The notes under the pieces: generated by a model
Told to the model about the DNA's origin: nothing
The model's input: the letters and a program-made list of their open reading frames with translations, nothing else
Databases searched by the model: none
DNA from: Cryptosporidium bovis
Lineage: Eukaryota > Apicomplexa > Conoidasida > Eucoccidiorida > Cryptosporidiidae
Reading direction: 5' to 3'
Assembly (NCBI GenBank): GCA_009768925.2
Contig: VHIT02000018.1
Coordinates: 1 to 64,000 of the forward strand
Length of the DNA stretch: 64,000 nt
Shown here: positions 11,065 to 19,595 of the stretch, piece after piece
Layout: each line of letters starts with the position of its first letter
Numbering within the stretch: position 1 is the stretch's first letter
Program-made: the position numbers and the translations under genes

Positions 11065-11235
11065 AAATACATACAAATAAATATAACATAATAATAAAAG
11101 TAAAAAAACCACAGTTCTAATATTATTTTTTCTGCAATAAAGCAAGAAGATCAAATATTAATTTCTTACCGCAAGACCATGATATCATAAGATTTAAATG
11201 ATTTGTTGAGGAGAAGATAAAAAAAAAAACTATTG

Positions 11236-14200
11236 TTATGTTAACATTCCAGATGGAGCACTACTAATAATAAGATTATCAATTCGGTTCAATATTTCTA
11301 CTTTGTTTATAGAATTATATGAATTCAACGAATTCCTCAATTTAATTAAAATGTTAATTGGGATCTGAAATTTAATTTTACAGGAAACTAAGCCGTCAAT
11401 TATATTTATTGCAGTTTCAAACCGACCGAAGTATGCATAGTTTTCAATTATTTCAATCAGCGAATTAAGTGAATGATTGTTGAATTTATTAAAATGATAT
11501 TTTGTCTTTATGGCAATCTCTGGTTTAAAATGAAGATTCATCAAATCAAATGGCATGAAGAAATCTAGAGGAATTTTCATTTTGTCATTGTTTCTCCGGT
11601 TGTAGATTATATTTTCAAATATAAGTAATCCAAGGCAAACTCCTTCAAAATAAAAAGGCGATGAATATAAACGTTCTGTTACGACACTCCAAATATTAAT
11701 GTTAATTCCAAAGGAGCAGTTTCTTATATTCGAGTTCTGTAAAAAAAACTGATCAATTAATGTGTTTAAGTTCAAAATTTCTGACTTTTCAAGTCTTCTC
11801 TTTTTGCTTGACATTTTGTCCTTCGCTTTAATAGTAGCAAACTTGGAAACCAGATCAAACTGCTTCTCATTCAAGGCCAAGGATGAGCAACACATAAAGG
11901 TCCAAAATGCTAAAGTTTTGCACAAATTAGGAAATAACGATGGAGGAATAGTGTTCTTTAAAGTAAGTCCATATTCTTTCTTATTTAGCATAGAATAACA
12001 AAAGTTAGTGTTTTCATATCTCGCTTGAAATCTCGAGAGGATCTCTGTAAGTCTAAATGCGGTGTTGCAATAACCACCAACCACCAAGTAGTAAATTAAT
12101 TCTATTGTCGGGAAAAGTATAAAACATCTATTACCCCCCACACTTAACCCTGGTTCAAGTAATCCCTTTTCCAAAAAAATACCATTTTTAGATATAATCC
12201 CCTTGAAAAAACGAAGTTTTTCTTTTATCTCATAACTAAATTTCATTCTGGTAATAGGAAAGTCATGATCGTCACCTGAAGCCAACTGTGAAATACTCTC
12301 AATATACCATTTGAGATAAAAAATATACTGTATTGACGGCAAATAGGTAACTAGAGAATTGGCTTTAGTAGATTCCTCCATTAATGAAATTAACGGTAAT
12401 TTAATGCAGTAATAATTTCTAGAAATGCAAAATGGTCTATCTTCTTGGGTGAAAGGATCCCCAGAATCAGTAGAAAATAATTTGTTGTAGTTCTTGATGT
12501 AGATTGTTAATGAAAAGGTAATATCACCGAGAATGTCCGTTAGAAGAACATCTCTATGTAATTTGCGAGTTCCGGGAGTTATTTGATACAAATACACCGA
12601 TATTTCTTCCAATATTTTTCTCGTACTGATATAATTGATGTCACAGAAAAGCTCGTTACATCTAATACAGCCGTCGATCCACTCGCTGCTGAATAATTCA
12701 CCTTTAATATTGTTCGTTGAAATAACTTCGCAGTATTTTTTTAGCAAATTTAAAAAAGATAAAATTATGATATCCTTTGGTTTATTTTCTCTGTGCCAAA
12801 CTCTAATAAGAAATTTATAAACATTAATTTTCAATAATGATGATCTATTATAAAACAATTCTGAAAAAGTATTATCCTTTAAATTTATATTACTTAAATC
12901 GTAATCAGCCCAAAATAAACTTATTAATAAAGATGAAAAGTGAAAAGCATCTCTTTTTGAAAAGACAATGCTCATAATATCTTGGAAGCGTTGTTCTTTT
13001 TTCACACTGTTAAACTCTGATAGACAGTAGAAGGAAATCCACAATGCAATTATCAATAGTGACTTCTCAATCTCTGCAACAAACAGGTTCAAGCTATCTC
13101 TAATTATTTCTATCAATCCAGTAATTTCTTCGTTGTTTCTATACAAGTAAATCAATTGAACAATATATGTCTTAAAGTAGTTTATGAGAGTTGGCTTACT
13201 TTCTGGAATTAACCTCACTTCAGTTGAAATTGAAGCAACTATTTTCTCTAATAAATAGGTATAAAATTTATTTTTAGAAATTCCAACTACTGATGCTTCA
13301 TTTAGTTTAATTAATGATAACTGAAGAATAAGTGTTTTTGATAAATTTTCCTGTGGAGACAAATGAATTATTGTCATGTAATCGTTTTCTGAAATTTCTA
13401 ATTGAACTATATCGAGTATTTTCTCGATTAAATACATATTGCCGAATATTTTGTTTATTATTACCAATGAGTCATCATCTATTTTTTTCATAAAAAAAAG
13501 CAAGTTGGCATAGTAGAAATAGTAGTGACACTTCATTTTATCAAGCTCTTCACACTCATTAATCAATTGACTATGAAGGTATTTCATTAACATATTCAGT
13601 GTTTCTGTGCCCTCCCCTTCGCTATCTTGTATAGCAAATTTGTAAGCATTGAAAATAAAAGACTCCCATGTTAGGTTTAACAAATTTCCTGCGAAGAATA
13701 TTGACGTAATACTTTGAAAAGAAATATTGGAAAGGAATTGATGTATTGATTTTATTTGTATGCTCTTTCGAAGAAGAGTTTCAATACAATTATGGAACTC
13801 ATTTCCAACATTTTCATTTATTATACCTTGTGGGCCACCACCGAAAAGAATAGAACTTTTCTTCGTTGAAACATATTTACCAGTGTAAAAAATAGGAGAT
13901 TCTTCAAAAACTGACGAAATAGAGATAACATCATCAACTTTGCTGTTACTTAACTTCATTTCAGTTCTGTTGTATGCAACCCAAATTAGGAAGTTACATG
14001 AATAAAAAAGAGAGATAGAATATAAACTTATAAACCTTCTTATTTTCTTAATTTCTAATATATCATCAAATTTAACAACCAGTTTGGTTTCTTTTGTTGA
14101 CAAAGTTACGTTTCCGTGAAATAATCCATCCATAATTAATTGTTTTTCTCCAATTAAAGATTCAATATCCATAAAAGTGCGTTGAATAACACTATTACTA

Positions 14201-16320
14201 AAAAAATCACTTTTTGAAGATAATTCATTTATTAGTTCGGTCAATATATCATCTAAATATTTGAATTTATCTGTAGAAGAAAATATATTATCGAACATTT
14301 TTATAAAATATGCACCATTAACTCCTAAATTTGCGTTTTTTTCACTCAAAGATTCAAGAATACCGTATTTTTCTTCCTTCAGTTTTTTCAAAAAATCTTC
14401 TTTGATTTTATGATTTCTTTTAATAGTACTCAATATTCCAAATAATGTAGATATTATTTCCAAAGAATAACTGGAATTAATTCCATCTATTTGCAATTGA
14501 ATAATTCGTTTAAGATTCTCTTTAAAAAAAGTGAAATTCTTATTAAAACTAATGAATTTAATTATTAAGTAATTGGCATTCAAAATTATTTCGAGAGGTC
14601 TTTTAGATATTCCCGAAAATTGAAAATTTTGCTGCCCATTTGACATAGCCTTATATCCAGTTATTTCACTGACGACCGAAAAGGAAATAGGTGAAAGTAC
14701 AAATGTACTTTTATCATCAGAGAATATATGAATGCAGTATGTACTTACTCTCCTTAACCAATAAATATGTGATAATAATATTCTAAAAAGAGCGAATGTG
14801 AAGTAAAACTCAGAAGTTGAATTTTTTTTAATATCGTTCGCCTTTGTTGGATTAATAAAATTTGATACCAAAAAGATAAAATTCAATATATCATCTACAC
14901 TATTTGCTGAACTTAATCTCGCGATTAATTCGTTTTCTAACTTGTCCCCAAAAGATTCAATTAAAAACGACTTGTATTTTTCTAAGGAAAGTTCAAAAAT
15001 TAAGTTCGAGGGGCATACTTTATACAGCATAACCTTGAAATGATTTAATAATACATCTGCATTAGAGTTCAATATTCCTTCATTTATTTCTAGAGAAAAA
15101 CAACTTTCAACAGTCTCCTCCCACAAACTGTGAAACCCATCACTCCAAATTTGAGTAGAATTGACACTAAATCCATCAAACTTATCTAAGAAATTGTCCA
15201 CATTAAAATTAATTCTTAGCTTGTAAAGTTCATAAAGTGGAAATGAATTTGCATTAAAGTATCCCTTACTTTGATTGCACCAAATTACTCTTGAAAAGTA
15301 TATTTCAGACCTTTTGCTGTGGATTTGATGATTGAGCAATATTGAATCATCACTTCCTCTATATTCTCTTGAAAAGTTGTATGTAAAAATATGCCTAAGT
15401 TTGACTTTCCCTGGAGTTTTAGAATCAAAATTTGTCACATGTATAAAATGTATAGTATCACTTAATAATAGTGCACATACATCAATTTCGTCTAAAAAAC
15501 AAACCCTTGATGGTAAATCCAATTTGTTATCACCTAAATTACTTAAACAGTCTAATAGGTTGCAATTAGTTTCTATGTGTAAATTGTTATCCGGAATAAA
15601 AACTTCAAAAAGACACAATCGTTTACTTTTCTCACAAAAAACAATTAACAAAATACAATAGTTGTTTCTTGAGTCTACAATTTTCTTTATAATTGTAATA
15701 CTTGAAACCATTAACTTTTCTCTGTACCCGACTTTATTTATTGAGAAAATAGGTGCTTCATTGTTTTCAATTCCCTGGCAAACTGTTAATCCTAAAATTC
15801 CATATTCAGCACATAATAAAAACAAGTTATCGGATACCTGATTAATACATAGAACATTTGATATACCTATTTCGAAGCAAAGAGTCGATACCAGGTTCAT
15901 TACGTATCTTCCATGTGAATTAAATACCGCAATATCCATCTTGTAGAAAAGTCCATCTTGAGACAGCACAGAAATACTCAATAATGAATTCTCTTGTTGA
16001 AAGTACAAACTACAATTGCGGTTTGGATAAAATGGAAGTTTAATACTAAACAATGGTAATATTGTAGGTGACTCCCAAACGTTTTGAATACCAAAGTTAA
16101 ACTTCTTATCAGCAGAAATATCATATATTCTTATTGAATTTCCTATTAATATAGATGAAATATTTAAGTCATGAAACAGAAATAAACTATTTCCAAATGC
16201 CGTTTCAGTATTAATATTCTGAGGTATTTTAATTTTTGAATCTTTTCCGTCAGAATAGTCAACATCGAAATTGTTAGGGGAATAAAAATATCCAATAACT
16301 TGTTCCGTATGAGAAATCAT
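11236..16320 (-). CDS. Giant protein, 1694 aa; propeller + alpha-solenoid-like
   Basis: The frame can be extended three codons by a TTG at 16329, but the first ATG is at 16318-16320. The N-terminal 350 or so residues are beta-rich with segments such as SSILIGNSIRIYDIS and NLFLLCAEYGILGLTV, resembling blades of a beta-propeller. The remaining 1300 residues are helical and leucine-rich, a propeller-plus-solenoid layout typical of scaffold nucleoporins and coat proteins. Nup160/Nup120 is the family I would test first, from architecture and length alone. A basic segment (SSKKRRLEKSE) lies near the C-terminal third. There is no signal peptide. It faces the METTL16 locus across a short divergent promoter. 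The identity is a guess; that it is a gene is secure. Confidence 0.85.
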   Translation of the reverse strand: MISHTEQVIGYFYSPNNFDVDYSDGKDSKIKIPQNINTETAFGNSLFLFHDLNISSILIGNSIRIYDISADKKFNFGIQNVWESPTILPLFSIKLPFYPNRNCSLYFQQENSLLSISVLSQDGLFYKMDIAVFNSHGRYVMNLVSTLCFEIGISNVLCINQVSDNLFLLCAEYGILGLTVCQGIENNEAPIFSINKVGYREKLMVSSITIIKKIVDSRNNYCILLIVFCEKSKRLCLFEVFIPDNNLHIETNCNLLDCLSNLGDNKLDLPSRVCFLDEIDVCALLLSDTIHFIHVTNFDSKTPGKVKLRHIFTYNFSREYRGSDDSILLNHQIHSKRSEIYFSRVIWCNQSKGYFNANSFPLYELYKLRINFNVDNFLDKFDGFSVNSTQIWSDGFHSLWEETVESCFSLEINEGILNSNADVLLNHFKVMLYKVCPSNLIFELSLEKYKSFLIESFGDKLENELIARLSSANSVDDILNFIFLVSNFINPTKANDIKKNSTSEFYFTFALFRILLSHIYWLRRVSTYCIHIFSDDKSTFVLSPISFSVVSEITGYKAMSNGQQNFQFSGISKRPLEIILNANYLIIKFISFNKNFTFFKENLKRIIQLQIDGINSSYSLEIISTLFGILSTIKRNHKIKEDFLKKLKEEKYGILESLSEKNANLGVNGAYFIKMFDNIFSSTDKFKYLDDILTELINELSSKSDFFSNSVIQRTFMDIESLIGEKQLIMDGLFHGNVTLSTKETKLVVKFDDILEIKKIRRFISLYSISLFYSCNFLIWVAYNRTEMKLSNSKVDDVISISSVFEESPIFYTGKYVSTKKSSILFGGGPQGIINENVGNEFHNCIETLLRKSIQIKSIHQFLSNISFQSITSIFFAGNLLNLTWESFIFNAYKFAIQDSEGEGTETLNMLMKYLHSQLINECEELDKMKCHYYFYYANLLFFMKKIDDDSLVIINKIFGNMYLIEKILDIVQLEISENDYMTIIHLSPQENLSKTLILQLSLIKLNEASVVGISKNKFYTYLLEKIVASISTEVRLIPESKPTLINYFKTYIVQLIYLYRNNEEITGLIEIIRDSLNLFVAEIEKSLLIIALWISFYCLSEFNSVKKEQRFQDIMSIVFSKRDAFHFSSLLISLFWADYDLSNINLKDNTFSELFYNRSSLLKINVYKFLIRVWHRENKPKDIIILSFLNLLKKYCEVISTNNIKGELFSSEWIDGCIRCNELFCDINYISTRKILEEISVYLYQITPGTRKLHRDVLLTDILGDITFSLTIYIKNYNKLFSTDSGDPFTQEDRPFCISRNYYCIKLPLISLMEESTKANSLVTYLPSIQYIFYLKWYIESISQLASGDDHDFPITRMKFSYEIKEKLRFFKGIISKNGIFLEKGLLEPGLSVGGNRCFILFPTIELIYYLVVGGYCNTAFRLTEILSRFQARYENTNFCYSMLNKKEYGLTLKNTIPPSLFPNLCKTLAFWTFMCCSSLALNEKQFDLVSKFATIKAKDKMSSKKRRLEKSEILNLNTLIDQFFLQNSNIRNCSFGININIWSVVTERLYSSPFYFEGVCLGLLIFENIIYNRRNNDKMKIPLDFFMPFDLMNLHFKPEIAIKTKYHFNKFNNHSLNSLIEIIENYAYFGRFETAINIIDGLVSCKIKFQIPINILIKLRNSLNSYNSINKVEILNRIDNLIISSAPSGMLT

Positions 16321-16455
16321 CTTTAACAACCACTTTGAAACAATATTTCTTCCACATCTACATTATCTTTAATCTTCTGTTTTAGCTTGCCTCATAATTT
16401 GGGGTACACCAGATTTGCGGGAATAATCATACTTGTTTTGCTTTTAACACAGAAC

Positions 16456-16656
16456 ATGGCCGATTATCTTCCACTTGGAAAGAATTATACAAACAGCCAA
16501 ATAACATTTGTTATACAAAAGGTACTAAGTGATAATGTGTTTTTCTTATTTATATTTATTGTGATTTTCATTTCAACTTCTATTGTAGTAACGATTCTAC
16601 TGAGATTGATAATTGTTTATCAATATTCTTGTAAGCATGAATTCTTTTCTTGGTAA
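16456..16656 (+). CDS. Small membrane ORF (66 codons) overlapping METTL16 start
   Basis: From the first ATG (16456) this frame encodes 66 residues: a polar N-terminus (MADYLPLGKNYTNSQ) and one strong hydrophobic helix of about 22 residues (FFLFIFIVIFISTSIVVTIL) followed by LLRLIIVYQYSCK. An upstream TTG at 16387 would add another hydrophobic stretch but is not needed. Its last 20 bases overlap the first codons of the methyltransferase in another frame. It may be a genuine small tail-anchored-type protein or an upstream ORF controlling the methyltransferase. No homologue is known to me. Confidence 0.4.
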   Translation: MADYLPLGKNYTNSQITFVIQKVLSDNVFFLFIFIVIFISTSIVVTILLRLIIVYQYSCKHEFFSW

Positions 16657-17674
16657 TAAGGTTAGGTACAATAAGGAATTCCATCATAGAAATATTCATG
16701 TACTTGATAACTTTTTACTTTTGGCATTTGGTTACCCAGAACTTAGTGACTGTATAAAGATAAATAATGGGAAGGTACATATTAATTATGACAACCCAAG
16801 GGCAATATATACAATTTCAAAGGTTCTGCTACACTATAGATATAACATCACCTGGAAGATTCCAAACAATTTTCTGGTCCCAACAATTCCTTCAAGAGTA
16901 AATTATGTACATTATATTGCCGATCTTCTAACCCCCGAACATATTTTTAATACTGAAACAACTAATGAATTATGGAGTGAAACTTGTTTACCTTCTCCCA
17001 TTGGAATAAAGCATGAGGTTAAAAGTCATTCTGTGAATACTGAGCTTATTCCTACTGGTAAACAAATTATCGGGTTGGATATTGGAGTGGGTGCAAATTG
17101 CATTTTTCCGATCCTTTGCAATAGTATTTACTCATGGAGTATGGTTGGAACAGATATATCAGCTGAAAGTTTGTTTATTTCCAATTCAATAATTGAAATC
17201 AACAACCTTTCAGATAGCATAAAGTTTATTCACCAGAAAAACATTGAACAAATATTTGTTGGAATTCTCGATAATCCAGAATTATCTAATACAAACTTCA
17301 CTTTCTCGATATGTAACCCACCATTTTACTCTTCAAATGAGGAATCAAGTAATAACACTCACCCTAATAGATTAAGGAGTTGTAAAGAATATGAAGTAAT
17401 CACAGATGGAGGCGAATTCAATTTTATTCTCAAGTTGTACAATCAAAGCAAGAATTTTCCAAAAAGGGTGATTTGGTTCACCTCTCAAGTATCCAAACTT
17501 AAAAATCTGAAGAAGTTACGTGAAATTTGTAGGTGTGACATTCATTCTAAAAGACTAGAGGCAACGAGAATCATAACTTTAAAGCAAGGAAGGCACAAAA
17601 AATGGGTGCTAGCATGGAGTTTTTACAATAAACGTGAGAGAATTTCACTCCTTAAATTTCTTAGGTATAAGTAG
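16637..17674 (+). CDS. METTL16: METTL16-type RNA N6-adenine methyltransferase
   Basis: The protein is 345 aa from ATG 16637; a longer frame from 16613 would begin with TTG. It aligns by eye with the METTL16/YbiN-RlmF methyltransferase domain along its length: the N-terminal YPEL and IPSRVNYVHYIADL segments, SAM-binding motif I (IGLDIGVGANCIFPIL), the catalytic NPPFY motif at residues 227-231 and the C-terminal QGRHKKWVLAWSFYN block. METTL16 uses SAM to methylate adenine in structured RNA, notably U6 snRNA (UACAGAGAA box) and SAM-synthetase transcripts in animals. It ends where the methyltransferase core ends, so the vertebrate C-terminal VCR domains appear absent. Nuclear action is inferred. 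The start overlaps the small membrane ORF by 20 bp. Confidence 0.93.
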   Translation: MNSFLGNKVRYNKEFHHRNIHVLDNFLLLAFGYPELSDCIKINNGKVHINYDNPRAIYTISKVLLHYRYNITWKIPNNFLVPTIPSRVNYVHYIADLLTPEHIFNTETTNELWSETCLPSPIGIKHEVKSHSVNTELIPTGKQIIGLDIGVGANCIFPILCNSIYSWSMVGTDISAESLFISNSIIEINNLSDSIKFIHQKNIEQIFVGILDNPELSNTNFTFSICNPPFYSSNEESSNNTHPNRLRSCKEYEVITDGGEFNFILKLYNQSKNFPKRVIWFTSQVSKLKNLKKLREICRCDIHSKRLEATRIITLKQGRHKKWVLAWSFYNKRERISLLKFLRYK

Positions 17675-17775
17675 TCTTTTTTTTATAAGTACTTTTTTTA
17701 TTAGTTTTTTTTTATAAGTGGTTCATTAATTCATTTCCTCAATATATTTGATCCTCTATATCTAAATTAAAAAAA

Positions 17776-17808
17776 TGCATGTAACCATTACTAATCAATA
17801 TGCATGCA
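17776..17808. promoter_or_regulatory. Two TGCAT(G) motifs incl. perfect TGCATGCA, AP2-type site
   Basis: TGCATG at 17776-17781 and the palindromic octamer TGCATGCA at 17801-17808 lie within 120 bp upstream of the transporter ATG (17895). Published binding-array work, as I recall, assigned TGCATGCA to a Plasmodium ApiAP2 factor and its Cryptosporidium orthologue. Occupancy is not shown here. Confidence 0.55.
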
Positions 17809-17894
17809 CTAAAAAAAATCAAAATTTAACATTTGTATTTAATACATTTTCGAGGTTTTACATATGTTTTTTAATTCAATAAAATACAAAAGAA

Positions 17895-19430
17895 ATGGAA
17901 ACTACTACTCATCAAAATGAAATTATTTCACTTTTAGATGACAAAAGAGCTATTAGCCGTTCAATAAAATTCCCAACTCTTCTGGAATCCATAACAATAA
18001 CTAAACTTGTCATTTTCTTGGTTGGATTTTCTGATGGCTTGACACATCTTGCTACACTAGCAATATATTATTTATTTAAAGATGATCTAAATCTTTCACC
18101 TCCTGAAATTTCTGCAATTTACGCAATCCCTGCAATCCCATGGTTTCTGAAACCATTGTTTGGTAAGTAAGAATTGCTAAATTTAAAGTTAAAGTTATTC
18201 TCCAAAAAAGCATTTTGCAGTGACTCGGTACCAATAATAGGTAAGTTAATGAATAATTTCAGACAAAATTTAAAACTCAGGAAAAACAACCAACTCATAG
18301 GAATGAGAAGAAAACCATATTTACTCATATTTTCACTTCTTCAAGTTATTGGGTTTACACTACTTGCTACAAACGTAAGTTTAATCTATTTTGAATAGAT
18401 AGTTGATAATTCAAAATAGGCAAACACCGTTTTTAAAGCAGCAGCGTGTCTTTTGGTGATTTCAATAAGTGCTGCATTTTGTAGTAGTATTGCTGAGGTT
18501 AGTTAGTCAATTAAATTTCGAGTAATATTAAATTTAGAATAGGCACTGGTTGTCGAGACTTCAGGAACGAATGGTGGTGCAGAGACTGTATCAGATTACT
18601 TTGGATCCAAATCAATTGGTGCACTAACAACTGCATATTTTTCTGGTTCATTGCTCGATAAGTACAGTAAACAAAGTATATTCTTTACTACTTCTGTATT
18701 CCCTTTGATCGTGTTTATTGCGAGTTTGGTTATGAAAGAGGAAGAGAATAAAGAAACCTTATCCACAAGAAATCAACTAAATTCTTTAATTAAATTCCTT
18801 AAAAAGCCGGTGATTTGGGGTCCGGCACTCTATATTGTTATTTACACTGCAGGGCCTGATTATGATGACGCGATGTTTTTTTATTTCACAAATAACCTCG
18901 GATTTTCCCCGACATTCATGGGTAGTTTAAGATTAACTTATGGAGTTGCAGGAATAATTGGAGTAGTTTTATACAGAATAATATTGAAAAAAACCCCTTT
19001 CCGAAAAATATTACTTTGGACTACATTGCTCTCTGTACCTATATATATGTTACCTCTTATTTTAGTGACAGGAGCAAATTTGAATTTAGGCATATCAAAC
19101 AGAGTATTTGCACTTTCGGGAGGGTTCCTGGTAGAAGCAATTTCAGAGATACAACTACTACCATTACTTGTCATGATGACTAAATTATGCCCTAAAGGTC
19201 TTGAGGGATCGATATATGCGGTCATGATGTCAATAAGAAGCTTTGGAATAGGAATATCAAAAATTCTATCTGCAGGACTTTCATTTTCACTTGGAATTAC
19301 AGCTAATAACTTTTCAAATATTGGATTATTTATTTGGATTTCAACTGCATTTTTACTGCTTCCGCTATTTTTCCTCCATCTCGTAAGTTTAAATAATAGC
19401 ACCAGTGGAAGAAAAAAGATATTCACTTAA
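17895..19430 (+). CDS. Folate/biopterin transporter (FBT/BT1) family, 5 exons
   Basis: I assembled it from five exons: 17895-18162, 18211-18240, 18301-18374, 18420-18497, 18543-19430 (1338 nt, 445 aa). Introns are 48, 60, 45 and 45 nt with donors GTAAGT (three) and GTTAGT and acceptors AAG, TAG, TAG, TAG; every junction restores frame. The spliced product carries FBT hallmarks: GFSDGLTHLA, the PWFLKP segment, SDSVPIIGMRRKPYLLIFS across two junctions, SSIAEALVVE across the last junction, and LCPKGLEGSIYAVMMSI near the C-terminus. About 11-12 hydrophobic helices are visible. FBT proteins are MFS-related carriers of folates, biopterin and in some apicomplexans other metabolites. The parasite retains DHFR-TS but lacks folate synthesis (family knowledge), so folate uptake is plausible. 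The first acceptor (AAAAAAG) lacks a pyrimidine tract and is the least certain junction. Confidence 0.9.
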
Positions 19431-19595
19431 AAAAACTAGGTTATAAATGAAGAGGAATTTGGCAATTCCGAGACAGAAGTGTAATGTTTTTATATAAAAT
19501 TAAATCTGAGTAAATTAATTTAGTATTCTAAACTGATATTTACACGCCCTGTAAGGCCACTTCATTTAAATCAATTAACAATAGCAAAATAGGAC

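Noticed and set aside
11065-11154. 30-residue N-terminal extension of the beta-helix-like protein
   Set aside because: It begins with TTG; the ATG at 11064 already gives a good signal peptide.
16631-16666. Intron joining the small membrane ORF to METTL16 (GTAAGC donor at 16631)
   Set aside because: The only nearby acceptors give an intron of about 36 nt, shorter than any other here, and METTL16 has its own ATG.
18938-19426. 162-codon antisense ORF in the transporter
   Set aside because: Shadow of exon 5 of a confident gene on the other strand.
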